Source: an uncultured Armatimonadota bacterium (GTDB taxonomy: Bacteria; Armatimonadota; Armatimonadia; Armatimonadales; Armatimonadaceae). Taken from it: a stretch of 7,180 nt of DNA. The notes under the pieces were generated by a model. It was not told the origin of the DNA and did not search any database. It saw nothing but the letters and a program-made list of their open reading frames with translations. The stretch is from positions 1 through 7,180 of the forward strand of contig CAIYBQ010000048.1 in NCBI GenBank assembly GCA_903924445.1. Reading direction: 5' to 3'. Below are positions 1-6,102 of the stretch, piece by piece. Position numbers and translations under genes: made by a program. The stretch's first letter is position 1; every line of letters starts with the position of its first letter.

Positions 1-48
1 GTTTTGCTTTTACCTGTCAAGACTACATAGAGGCATTTTCATGAAACA

Positions 49-74
49 CGCGGTGCACCGTTTGGTGCACCGCG
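49..74 (-). terminator. Hairpin, likely transcription terminator of the porin-like gene
   Basis: A perfect 11-bp inverted repeat (CGCGGTGCACC and its complement, 49-59 and 64-74) encloses a 4-base loop. It begins about 25 bases past the stop codon of the leftward gene, where a terminator would be expected. Read on the - strand the stem is followed by TGTTTC, only a weak U-tract, so intrinsic termination may be inefficient, or the hairpin may act mainly as a 3'-end stabiliser. On the + strand no T-run follows, so it is assigned to the - strand. The stem is G/C-rich and should be very stable. Confidence 0.6.
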
Positions 75-99
75 CTGAATTATCTACCGAAACTATGAT

Positions 100-1164
100 C
101 TAGAACTTGTAGACTTGTGCGATCGACAATGTGCCTTGGTCCTTCTTGAGGCCATTGGAGGCGCCAAAGAAGAAGTCATTTGAGCGGTCATAGCGGTATT
201 CGAGAACTGTGCTAACCGTTTTGCTGGTTGCAGGGAGCTTGTAGGATACAGCGATTGATGTCAACGTTGGCTTGGTGCCAGGCGTTGCCGTCAAGGTTGG
301 CAGAATGCCTGAATCAGCACTGTTTTGTTGCAAGTATTCGCCCCGGAGCGAAAGTGCTCCGCCATTTGACTGACCAAGGACGAGAACACCCTTGACGCCA
401 GTCGCTTCATAGCGCGTGTCTGCAGCATCTCGGCCAGAACGCAGTGTGTAGTCAACATGCAACGCATTCGAATCGGAGAGCTGGCGGGAGTATTGGAATC
501 CTGCAAGGTTGGTCTCGCGGTTGTTACCACCAACATTCTCGCGTCCGCTGATGAGGTTGAAGCGCAGGTCACTTGCATCACCGAGCTTCTTGTCTACAGT
601 AAGAGCATACGAAAGATCACGATTGTCCTCACCGGTTCCGTTGTACTTGTTCTGAAACGAACCTGTAACACGGGTCGAGTCGTTCAAATCAAACCCTGCA
701 CGTACACCTTGTCCGAGGATTGGGGTGAGGAACTGGAAACCAAACGAACGGCTGATGAAGTTATCGATGCCAAGACCTTCGGATCCGACCAATGTGCGGT
801 ACTGACCGACATCGAGGCGAATGTCCTTGTCGCCAGCTTCGATCAGCTGTGTTCCGTATGCTTCTGCGACATATGTTGTTGGTGCAAGCAAGGCATTTCG
901 GACATCACCATCGATGAACCGAAGATGAAAACCGCCGCGGTTGCGTGCGGTTGCCTCACGACTTACGGTCAACTCGGCAAGGTTCAACGAAAACTGAGCA
1001 TCTTTGGAGTTGTACAGGAATGTGTTGCCACCAGCTGGCTTATTGAAGTTATTGGAGAAATTGATTCCGAGGGAACCTCCAATCTTGACTTCTTGAGCAT
1101 TGGCGGTGCTGGACAAAGCAGCCAAGCCAATGAGAGCTACAAACGAAATCGTCAAGTTACGCAT
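100..1164 (-). CDS. Outer-membrane beta-barrel porin, BBP2/OmpL-like
   Basis: Predicted 354-residue outer-membrane protein, probably a diffusion channel; its substrate is unknown. The first 23 residues are a typical Sec signal peptide: MRN, a hydrophobic core, then an A-N-A cleavage site before QEV. The mature part alternates polar and hydrophobic residues like beta-strands with Gly/Asn/Asp-rich turns, has no long hydrophobic helix, and ends in Y-K-F, with the terminal Phe typical of BAM substrates. Residues about 114-160 (DIRLDVGQYR, then a G-S-E, an N-F-I-S-R-S-F and a G-Q-G-V-R-AGFDL segment) resemble the core of the putative beta-barrel porin-2 family, which is known mainly by homology. 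The start is the ATG at 1162-1164 because it directly precedes the signal peptide and has an upstream GAGGAGG. An in-frame TTG at 1213-1215 would add 17 polar residues ahead of the signal peptide and is less likely. It is divergent from nuoA, with no evident functional link. The outer-membrane barrel call is firm; the exact family is less so. Confidence 0.8.
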   Translation of the reverse strand: MRNLTISFVALIGLAALSSTANAQEVKIGGSLGINFSNNFNKPAGGNTFLYNSKDAQFSLNLAELTVSREATARNRGGFHLRFIDGDVRNALLAPTTYVAEAYGTQLIEAGDKDIRLDVGQYRTLVGSEGLGIDNFISRSFGFQFLTPILGQGVRAGFDLNDSTRVTGSFQNKYNGTGEDNRDLSYALTVDKKLGDASDLRFNLISGRENVGGNNRETNLAGFQYSRQLSDSNALHVDYTLRSGRDAADTRYEATGVKGVLVLGQSNGGALSLRGEYLQQNSADSGILPTLTATPGTKPTLTSIAVSYKLPATSKTVSTVLEYRYDRSNDFFFGASNGLKKDQGTLSIAQVYKF

Positions 1165-1178
1165 AAGAATAGACGATG

Positions 1179-1185
1179 CCTCCTC
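1179..1185 (-). promoter_or_regulatory. Ribosome binding site of the porin-like gene
   Basis: GAGGAGG on the - strand is a near-perfect Shine-Dalgarno sequence. It lies 14 bases before the ATG at 1162-1164, longer than the usual 5-10. No other standard in-frame start codon lies between it and that ATG. It supports the ATG, since it would fall inside the coding sequence if translation began at the TTG at 1213-1215. Confidence 0.6.
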
Positions 1186-1281
1186 TTTGTTTTTGATGGT
1201 GACGTCCTGCGGCAATGCAAGTCGTCCACCACATTAGGGATGATTCCCCAGTAATACCCGACTAAGGGCACCACGGTTCTA

Positions 1282-1311
1282 ACATTACTCCTGACCGGTA
1301 AGTCATGTCAA
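1282..1311 (-). promoter_or_regulatory. Candidate sigma70-type promoter of the porin-like gene
   Basis: On the - strand a perfect TTGACA -35 box (1306-1311) is followed by AGTAAT after 16 bases (1284-1289, four of six matches to TATAAT) or TAATGT after 18 bases (1282-1287, three matches). The predicted leader would be roughly 110 bases. The -35 box is convincing; the -10 box is weak, which could mean dependence on an activator. The assignment rests on pattern only. Confidence 0.45.
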
Positions 1312-1334
1312 GCCTATTGTTTCGCAGATAGGCT
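1311..1334. repeat. Inverted repeat, candidate operator between divergent promoters
   Basis: AGCCTAT at 1311-1317 and ATAGGCT at 1328-1334 form a perfect 7-bp dyad with a 10-base spacer. It touches the last base of the leftward -35 box and covers the proposed rightward -35 box (1317-1322) and part of its spacer. The size and symmetry fit a dimeric helix-turn-helix regulator, but no regulator gene is present in the window and the sequence does not match an operator I recognise. Confidence 0.4.
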
Positions 1335-1346
1335 GCGTGGTACAGT
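1317..1346 (+). promoter_or_regulatory. Candidate promoter of the nuo operon
   Basis: TTGTTT (1317-1322) and TACAGT (1341-1346) are separated by 18 bases. A TG at 1338-1339 sits one base before the -10 hexamer, giving the extended -10 form. The expected leader to the nuoA ATG is roughly 55-60 bases. It is the best + strand candidate I found in the 245-base divergent region, and it is overlapped by the dyad at 1311-1334. Confidence 0.4.
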
Positions 1347-1409
1347 TCGCGTTGGACTGTGCCTTGAAATGCTGGGGGAATCGCAGTTCAATCGATTGGA
1401 TTTTTAACC

Positions 1410-1775
1410 ATGTTGTCATCCTATATTCCTGTGCTCGTGATGGTTGCTGGTGCGACTATTGTTGCGCTGGCACTTATTGGTTTGTCCGCATTGCTGGGTC
1501 CAAGACGCCCATCGGCTAGCAAAGACTCGGCCTATGAGTGTGGTGTAACGCCTATTGGATCAGCACGGGAGCGGTTCCCGGTAAAGTTCTATCTCACTGC
1601 AATGCTCTTCATTGTTTTTGATATTGAAACGATTTTTCTTTACCCCTGGGCAGTCAACTACAAAGCATCCGGTGGCCTGATGTTCTTCAATCTTGTTGAA
1701 ATGCTGGTCTTCGTAGCGATTCTGTTGGTCGGCTACATATATGTTTGGAAGCGCGGAGGCTTGGAATGGGGCTAG
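1410..1775 (+). CDS. nuoA: NADH-quinone oxidoreductase subunit A
   Basis: Small inner-membrane subunit of complex I (ND3 homologue) at the junction of the membrane and peripheral arms, where its TM1-TM2 loop borders the quinone cavity. The 121-residue length is normal. Three transmembrane helices are visible at about 5-29, 60-80 and 92-113. The family signature is intact: YECG (42-45, with the loop Cys at 44), then P-I-G-SARERFPVKFYL leading into TM2. The acidic pair D71/E73 in FDIE and E97 in TM3 correspond to conserved acidic residues of the family, and the tail W-K-R-G-G-L-E-W is typical. The ATG at 1410 is preceded by a modest GGA at 1398-1400. First gene of the operon; its last 10 bases overlap nuoB, so translation of the two is probably coupled. 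Confidence 0.97.
   Translation: MLSSYIPVLVMVAGATIVALALIGLSALLGPRRPSASKDSAYECGVTPIGSARERFPVKFYLTAMLFIVFDIETIFLYPWAVNYKASGGLMFFNLVEMLVFVAILLVGYIYVWKRGGLEWG
1755..1759 (+). promoter_or_regulatory. Ribosome binding site fixing the nuoB start
   Basis: GGAGG lies inside the 3' end of nuoA, six bases before the ATG at 1766. It selects that ATG over the upstream in-frame TTG at 1745 and the later ATG at 1805. Confidence 0.75.
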
Positions 1776-2239
1776 AAACAGATCAGCCGTTTCTGACGGT
1801 TTCGATGAACAAGGTTGTCAACTGGGCGCGCAAAAACTCGTTGTGGCCTGCGACTTTCGGACTTGCATGCTGTGCAATCGAGATGATGGCATCCACAGAT
1901 AGTCGCTATGACTTGGCCAGATTCGGGTCTGAGGCGTTTAGAGCTTCCCCGCGTCAAGCGGACCTGATGATTGTTAGCGGGCGTGTTTGCAAAAAGATGG
2001 CCCCAGTCCTTCGACAAGTTTATGATCAGATGCCAGACCCTAAGTGGGTTATTGCAATGGGTGACTGCGCCTCCAATGGCGGCGTCTTCAACAACTATGC
2101 AGTTGTTCAGGGTGTTGACCAAATTGTTCCAGTCGACATCTATGTTCCCGGATGTCCTCCATCTCCAGATGCATTGATTCATGCAATCATGCAGCTGCAA
2201 GAGAAAATCGATCAAGAGCGTTTCAGTCAGCGCTACTAG
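1766..2239 (+). CDS. nuoB: NADH-quinone oxidoreductase subunit B
   Basis: PSST/Nqo6 subunit, 157 residues, cytoplasmic connecting part of complex I. It carries the terminal [4Fe-4S] cluster N2, which passes electrons to quinone at the NuoB-NuoD interface. The N2 ligands are all present: adjacent C35 and C36 (GLACCAIEMM), C101 (MGDCAS) and C130 (VPGCPP). Other family blocks are R-A-S-P-R-Q-A-D-L-M (59-68), Y-D-Q-M-P-D-P-K-W-V-I (86-96) and VVQGVDQIVPVD (113-124). Departures from the common form are S133 where GCPPRP is usual, and an extra Cys at 75 in G-R-V-C-K-K-M. Neither removes a cluster ligand. It overlaps nuoA by 10 bases and is followed by the only sizeable gap between the nuo genes. 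Confidence 0.97.
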   Translation: MGLETDQPFLTVSMNKVVNWARKNSLWPATFGLACCAIEMMASTDSRYDLARFGSEAFRASPRQADLMIVSGRVCKKMAPVLRQVYDQMPDPKWVIAMGDCASNGGVFNNYAVVQGVDQIVPVDIYVPGCPPSPDALIHAIMQLQEKIDQERFSQRY

Positions 2240-2294
2240 ATTCCATCGTTGTCGTGGTGTGCTTCTGCAGCTTCTGACTCATCGCTGTTGGGAG

Positions 2295-2318
2295 ACTTTG
2301 TGATAAAATTCGCAAAGT
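2295..2318 (+). other. Intercistronic hairpin in the nuoB-nuoC gap
   Basis: ACTTTGTGA (2295-2303) pairs with TTCGCAAAGT (2310-2318 region) as a nine-pair stem with one G-U pair and a TAAAAT loop. A competing pairing exists between TGATAA (2301-2306) and TTATCA (2328-2333), so the two structures would exclude each other. No T-run directly follows, so this is not a standard intrinsic terminator. It may tune mRNA stability or nuoC translation, or may be incidental to the promoter-like sequence it contains. Confidence 0.3.
2301..2309 (+). promoter_or_regulatory. Possible internal promoter (extended -10) before nuoC
   Basis: TGATAAAAT contains a TG-N extended motif and a -10 hexamer TAAAAT (2304-2309) matching TATAAT at five of six positions. 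The bases at the -35 distance (around 2281-2286, ATCGCT) do not resemble TTGACA, so this would rely on the extended -10 alone. Transcription would start near 2316, giving a leader of about 45 bases to the nuoC ATG. Confidence 0.3.
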
Positions 2319-2359
2319 ATTGTGCACTTATCATTTTGAGTCGTCGGGTGTAAAAACGC

Positions 2360-2962
2360 ATGGTTGATGCTGATGTCCGCTTGGGGTTGTCCGGTAGTGA
2401 TCTGGCAATCCGTAACAAGACATTCCATTCTGCACTGACGATGACTCCAGGAACCCTGGAAGGCATCTCGCATCGCTTTTTAAGCGTAGTGGCCGAGCAT
2501 GGACTGCAGGAGAGTGTCGGGGACTTCCAAAATTGCAATGGCATCCCGTCGTTCACTGTCACTCCCGATGTGATCGAGGCATTCCTTCGCATTGCGAAGG
2601 AGAACAGTGGCTATGACCTGCTGTCTGATTGCTTCGGAGTTGACCGCCTCGCATTCAGAACGGCACATCGCTTTGAAGTCGTGTATTCGCTGTACTCAAT
2701 CCAACACTCCGACAGAATCATCGTGCGTGTTGCACTAGCGCTCGATCAACCTTGTCCTACTTCGGCTGGAATTTATCCTGCAGCTGTCTGGCCTGAGCGC
2801 GAAATCTACGACATGTTTGGAGTAGAGTTTACGGGGCACCCGGACTTGCGACGCATCCTGATGCCAGATGACTGGGTCGGTCATCCACTTCGGAAAGACT
2901 TTCCCCTTGGCGGAGAAGAAGTTGAATTTAGTCACAATGTGCGCGAGCAGGAGTCTAAGTGA
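2360..2962 (+). CDS. nuoC: NADH-quinone oxidoreductase subunit C
   Basis: 30-kDa/Nqo5 subunit, 200 residues, a cofactor-free scaffold protein that binds NuoD in the peripheral arm. The C-terminal family signature is essentially perfect: E146-R-E-I-Y-D-M-F-G-V, then F-x-G-H-P-D-L-R-R-I-L-M-P-D-D-W (157-172) and G-H-P-L-R-K-D-F-P-L (174-183). The N-terminal half is more variable, as usual. The ATG at 2360 is the first start after an in-frame TAA at 2351, so the protein cannot extend further upstream. A GGGTG at 2346-2350 is a weak ribosome binding site nine bases away. It is a separate gene, not fused to nuoD. Its TGA shares a base with the nuoD ATG. Confidence 0.97.
   Translation: MVDADVRLGLSGSDLAIRNKTFHSALTMTPGTLEGISHRFLSVVAEHGLQESVGDFQNCNGIPSFTVTPDVIEAFLRIAKENSGYDLLSDCFGVDRLAFRTAHRFEVVYSLYSIQHSDRIIVRVALALDQPCPTSAGIYPAAVWPEREIYDMFGVEFTGHPDLRRILMPDDWVGHPLRKDFPLGGEEVEFSHNVREQESK
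2949..2953 (+). promoter_or_regulatory. Ribosome binding site fixing the nuoD start
   Basis: AGGAG inside the nuoC 3' end is eight bases from the ATG at 2962 and five from the adjacent in-frame GTG at 2959. The spacing and codon type favour the ATG; the choice changes the protein by one residue. Confidence 0.6.
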
Positions 2963-4221
2963 TGCAAAACAGTGACCTCATGACTGAGCGTAGCACCACA
3001 TTCCCGGCTGGAATCGAAGTAGAGCGCCAGCACGATCCTGACTCCGGTGCCGACACCATGACCATCAACATGGGTCCGAGTCACCCAAGCACACATGGTG
3101 TTCTGCGGCTTGTTCTCGAGCTGGATGGCGAAAATGTTGTCCGCTGTACGCCTCATATCGGCTACCTGCACACTGGCATCGAAAAGACGATGGAGAATCT
3201 CAGCTACTACAAAGCGCTGGTTCTCACGGATAGGGAAGACTACCTGTCAAACCTGTGCAACAACTTGGCGTATTCGCTCGCTGTTGAGCAGCTGGTTGAT
3301 GTCGTCATTCCCGAAAAGTCTCAGGTCCTCCGAGTTCTCCTCAATGAACTGGAGCGCATCGCATCCCACATGCTGTGGCTTGGGACACACGCCCTTGATA
3401 TCGGTGCGATGTCTGTCTTCTTCTACACCTGGCAGGATCGTGACCTGATTCTTGAAATTAAAGAGCACATGTCAGGTGTTCGTACCAAGACATCGTGGAT
3501 CTGTCCCGGTGGACTCCGCGGCGATATGCCTTCCGGCTGGTACGAGCGGGTTGAGAGCTTCCTCAATCAATTCCCGAAGCGGATGGAAATGTACGAAGGA
3601 CTTCTTTCGAACAACCCGATCTGGCTCGAGCGGACCCGGGGTGTTGGTGTCTTGACTCCGCAGGATGCACTAGATGCTGGTCTGACTGGGCCATCGCTGC
3701 GTGCAAGTGGTGTGGCTTGGGACTTACGTAAGTCCAATCCATACAGTGGCTACGAGCAGTATGAGTTTGATATTGCTGTTGGCCAATACGGGGATGTCTT
3801 GGACCGCTATCGAGTCCGTATGGAAGAGCTACGACAGTCCTATGAGATTTGTCGGCAGGCGATGAAGCGTGCACTTGCGATGCCAGGTGCGCCAGTTCGC
3901 ACAAATGACCGCAAAATCGCACCTCCGCCAAAGGCTGAGCTTGATACATCGATGGAAGCACTCATCCATCACTTCAAACTCTTCACTGAAGGCTACCATC
4001 CACCTGTGGGTGAAGCCCTCGGAGCAGTGGAAGGGCCACGCGGAGAGAAAGCTTACTTCGTCATCTCGGATGGCAGCAATCGACCGTATCGGGTCCGCAT
4101 CAAGGGGCCGTCCTTCTACAATCTACAGGCATTACCCAAAATGTGTGAAGGACGCTTGGTCGCTGATGTTGTCGCGATGATTGGTTCCATCGACATTGTA
4201 TTGGGCGACATTGACCGATAA
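2962..4221 (+). CDS. nuoD: NADH-quinone oxidoreductase subunit D
   Basis: 49-kDa/Nqo4 subunit, 419 residues, distantly related to the large subunit of NiFe hydrogenases. With NuoB it forms the quinone-binding pocket near cluster N2. The opening block is M37-G-P-S-H-P-S-T-H-G (His at 41 and 45), followed by P-H-I-G-Y-L-H-T-G-I-E-K-T-M-E-N. Y94 in DREDYLS aligns with the quinone-head Tyr known from Thermus and Yarrowia enzymes; the residue two before it is Glu (E92) where Met, Leu or Val is usual. Other blocks are N-E-L-E-R-I-A-S-H, RGVGVLTP, LTGPSLRASGV, S-G-Y-E-x-Y-x-F-D, TSMEALIHHFK, PYRVRIKGPSF and the terminal DIVLGDIDR, so the gene is full length. The hydrogenase-type NiFe Cys pairs are absent, as expected for complex I. 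Start codons overlap nuoC as TGATG, implying translational coupling. Confidence 0.98.
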   Translation: MQNSDLMTERSTTFPAGIEVERQHDPDSGADTMTINMGPSHPSTHGVLRLVLELDGENVVRCTPHIGYLHTGIEKTMENLSYYKALVLTDREDYLSNLCNNLAYSLAVEQLVDVVIPEKSQVLRVLLNELERIASHMLWLGTHALDIGAMSVFFYTWQDRDLILEIKEHMSGVRTKTSWICPGGLRGDMPSGWYERVESFLNQFPKRMEMYEGLLSNNPIWLERTRGVGVLTPQDALDAGLTGPSLRASGVAWDLRKSNPYSGYEQYEFDIAVGQYGDVLDRYRVRMEELRQSYEICRQAMKRALAMPGAPVRTNDRKIAPPPKAELDTSMEALIHHFKLFTEGYHPPVGEALGAVEGPRGEKAYFVISDGSNRPYRVRIKGPSFYNLQALPKMCEGRLVADVVAMIGSIDIVLGDIDR

Positions 4222-4250
4222 CCCGGTTGATATGGGGTATGGATTGCACA

Positions 4251-4784
4251 ATGGCTAAGTTCACGGATGATACAAAGCGGCGGCTGGATGCCCTTATCGC
4301 CAGATATCCGACAGCAAAGGCGGCTTTGTTGCCGGCACTTTGGGTCGCTCAGGAAGTGTATGGCGGTTGGTTACCTCCTGAAGCGATGCAGGAAGTTGCC
4401 GATCATCTCGGAGTGCCTGCATCCGATGTGGCTGGCGTTGCAACGTTTTACACGATGTATAACAAACGCCCTGTTGCACACCACCGGATTGAAATCTGCC
4501 AGAACGTGGCCTGTATGGTCAACGGCGCGGATGAGCTCATCGGGTACTGCGAGCGCAAACTTGGTATTCATGCCGGCGAGATGACTGCAGATGGCACCTT
4601 TTCCGTAGAACGTGTTGAGTGCCTAGGCGCATGCTGTCACGCACCCGCATTAATGGTCGGGAGCACGTACTACGAGAATGTAACCGAACAAACGGTAGAC
4701 AAACTCATCGCAGAGCTCGCAAACATGCCGAGTGAATCTGTAAATCCACCACAGAGCCAAATGCCTGAGCAGGGGGAGTTTTAG
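4251..4784 (+). CDS. nuoE: NADH-quinone oxidoreductase subunit E
   Basis: 24-kDa/Nqo2 subunit, 177 residues: a helical N-terminal part and a thioredoxin-like C-terminal domain holding [2Fe-2S] cluster N1a next to the FMN of NuoF. The cluster ligands are C83 and C88 (E-I-C-Q-N-V-A-C) and C124 and C128 (V-E-C-L-G-A-C); C129 is an extra neighbour. The block V-A-T-F-Y-T-M-Y (63-70) is typical. The last 20 or so residues are Pro/Gln/Glu-rich and probably disordered. I chose the ATG at 4251, with a GGA seven bases upstream, because MAKFTDDTKRR begins like family members. The ATG at 4239 or TTG at 4227 would add 4 or 8 residues and have no better ribosome site. It starts 29 bases after nuoD and its stop abuts the nuoF start. 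Confidence 0.95.
   Translation: MAKFTDDTKRRLDALIARYPTAKAALLPALWVAQEVYGGWLPPEAMQEVADHLGVPASDVAGVATFYTMYNKRPVAHHRIEICQNVACMVNGADELIGYCERKLGIHAGEMTADGTFSVERVECLGACCHAPALMVGSTYYENVTEQTVDKLIAELANMPSESVNPPQSQMPEQGEF
4771..4778 (+). promoter_or_regulatory. Strong ribosome binding site of nuoF
   Basis: AGGGGGAG in the last codons of nuoE lies six bases before the nuoF ATG. It is among the strongest sites in the operon and fits the abutting TAG-ATG junction, where ribosomes may re-initiate. Confidence 0.65.
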
Positions 4785-6095
4785 ATGCCAGTAGAACAGA
4801 CACAGCTCCTTTATAGGCACAGAAACGTACCTGGCATCAACCGCTTGGAAACGTATGTGGCGCACGGTGGCTACGAGCAGTTCCGCAAAGCCGTCGTGAT
4901 GGACCCGGAAGCCATCATTGAAGAAGTCAAAGTCTCCGGCCTTCGCGGTAGAGGTGGTGCTGGATTTCCGACGCACATTAAGTGGAATGCCTTTCCAAAG
5001 AATCGTGACGTCGAGCACTACTTCATTATCAATGCGGATGAGGGTGAACCGGGAACCGCCAAAGACCGCGACCTGATGAATGCGCTGCCGCATTTGTTGG
5101 TCGAAGGTTGTTTGTGTTCCATGGTCGCAGTGCGTGCCGCGAAATGCTACATCTACATCCGTGGTGAATATATCGAGCCATGGAAGAGTGTCCAAAAGGC
5201 AATCAACGAGGCGTATGCCGCTGGATTCCTCGGCAAAAATGTTCTTGGGTCTGGCCTAGACTTTGACATCTACACGCACTTGGGAGCAGGTGCGTATGAG
5301 TGTGGTGAAGAGTCCGCGCTGATGTCCAGCCTGATGGGTGAGCGGGGAATGCCTCGCCTCAAGCCACCAGCCGCTCCATTGCCGATGATTTCTGGCGTAT
5401 GGAAGCGTCCGAGCGTTGTCAATAATGTCGAAACCGCAGCTACGATTCCAGCGATTCTTGAGCTTGGTGGTGCCAAATATGCCGAGATCGGTGTTGGTTC
5501 TCCAAGATCCCGAGGAACCAAACTCTTTTCAATCTCTGGCCATGTAAACAAGCCTGGGATTTACGAAATTGTGCTTGGGACCCCGTTTTCAGAGGTTGTC
5601 GATATTGCTGGTGGTGTTCGTGATGGCCATCAGCTAAAGACCTATATCCCGGGAGGAAGCTCGATGGGCTTTGCTCCACCAACACCACTTGACTACCCGT
5701 TTGATTACGAAGGTATTCCGCAAAACACGCAGACGCTTGGTCTCGGGTCTGGCGGATTAATGATCTTCGATGAAACAACAGATGTCTTCAAGGTCACGCA
5801 CCGCTTGGTTGACTTCTACCATCACGAATCGTGTGGTAAGTGCACGCCTTGTCGTGAAGGATTGGATTGGCTTAGCAAAATCTACGCTCGAATCGCATCC
5901 GGTGGTGGACGCGAACAGGACATCGATCTCATCTGGGATATCTGTGATTCGATTCGGGGTAAGTCGTTCTGTGCTCTTGGAGAAGGGGCTATCTGGCCTG
6001 TCATGACGAGCCTGCGACTGTTCCGTCATGAATACCTCTCGTATATTCATCATGGTCGGAACACCTATTCTGAAGCCGGACAGCTGGGAGCATAA
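4785..6095 (+). CDS. nuoF: NADH-quinone oxidoreductase subunit F (NADH-binding, FMN)
   Basis: 51-kDa/Nqo1 subunit, 436 residues, normal length. It oxidises NADH, holds FMN, and carries [4Fe-4S] cluster N3 at the tip of the peripheral arm. The FMN/NADH glycine loop is GLRGRGGAGFPT (52-63), followed by NADEGEPGTAKDR and the GAGAYECGEES block with its NADH-contacting Glu pair. Then come P-R-L-K-P-P and the P-S-V-V-N-N-V-E-T block. N3 ligands are C350, C353 and C356 (SCGKCTPCR) plus C396 (SFCALGE). Two local oddities: H64 where the family normally has Gly (FPTGLKW), and seven residues between K-P-P and S-G where E. coli has four. All cofactor ligands are kept, so I infer an active enzyme. HydB/HoxF-like relatives share these domains, but the position in a full nuo order settles the identity. 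Confidence 0.97.
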   Translation: MPVEQTQLLYRHRNVPGINRLETYVAHGGYEQFRKAVVMDPEAIIEEVKVSGLRGRGGAGFPTHIKWNAFPKNRDVEHYFIINADEGEPGTAKDRDLMNALPHLLVEGCLCSMVAVRAAKCYIYIRGEYIEPWKSVQKAINEAYAAGFLGKNVLGSGLDFDIYTHLGAGAYECGEESALMSSLMGERGMPRLKPPAAPLPMISGVWKRPSVVNNVETAATIPAILELGGAKYAEIGVGSPRSRGTKLFSISGHVNKPGIYEIVLGTPFSEVVDIAGGVRDGHQLKTYIPGGSSMGFAPPTPLDYPFDYEGIPQNTQTLGLGSGGLMIFDETTDVFKVTHRLVDFYHHESCGKCTPCREGLDWLSKIYARIASGGGREQDIDLIWDICDSIRGKSFCALGEGAIWPVMTSLRLFRHEYLSYIHHGRNTYSEAGQLGA

Positions 6096-6102
6096 CATCA
6101 CT

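Noticed and set aside
457..1254. Long open frame of 265 codons on the + strand opposite the porin-like gene
   Set aside because: It lies antisense to a gene with a clear signal peptide and C-terminal Phe, its product has no recognisable domain order, and no good ribosome site precedes it. It is a by-product of the codon use of the real gene.
1337..1519. Short + strand frame overlapping the nuoA start
   Set aside because: It is out of frame with nuoA, Cys/Trp-rich and without family features; nuoA explains the sequence.
2236..2592. 118-codon - strand frame covering the nuoB-nuoC gap and the start of nuoC
   Set aside because: Most of it overlaps nuoC in reverse; no ribosome site or recognisable protein features. 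The gap itself is too short to host a convincing separate gene.
4785..6095. Possibility that the NuoE/F/G-like genes belong to an electron-bifurcating hydrogenase or formate dehydrogenase
   Set aside because: They sit directly behind nuoA-nuoD in canonical complex I order, and NuoG shows the complex I N1b-N5-N4-N7 ligand pattern. No hydrogenase H-cluster or NiFe ligands are visible.
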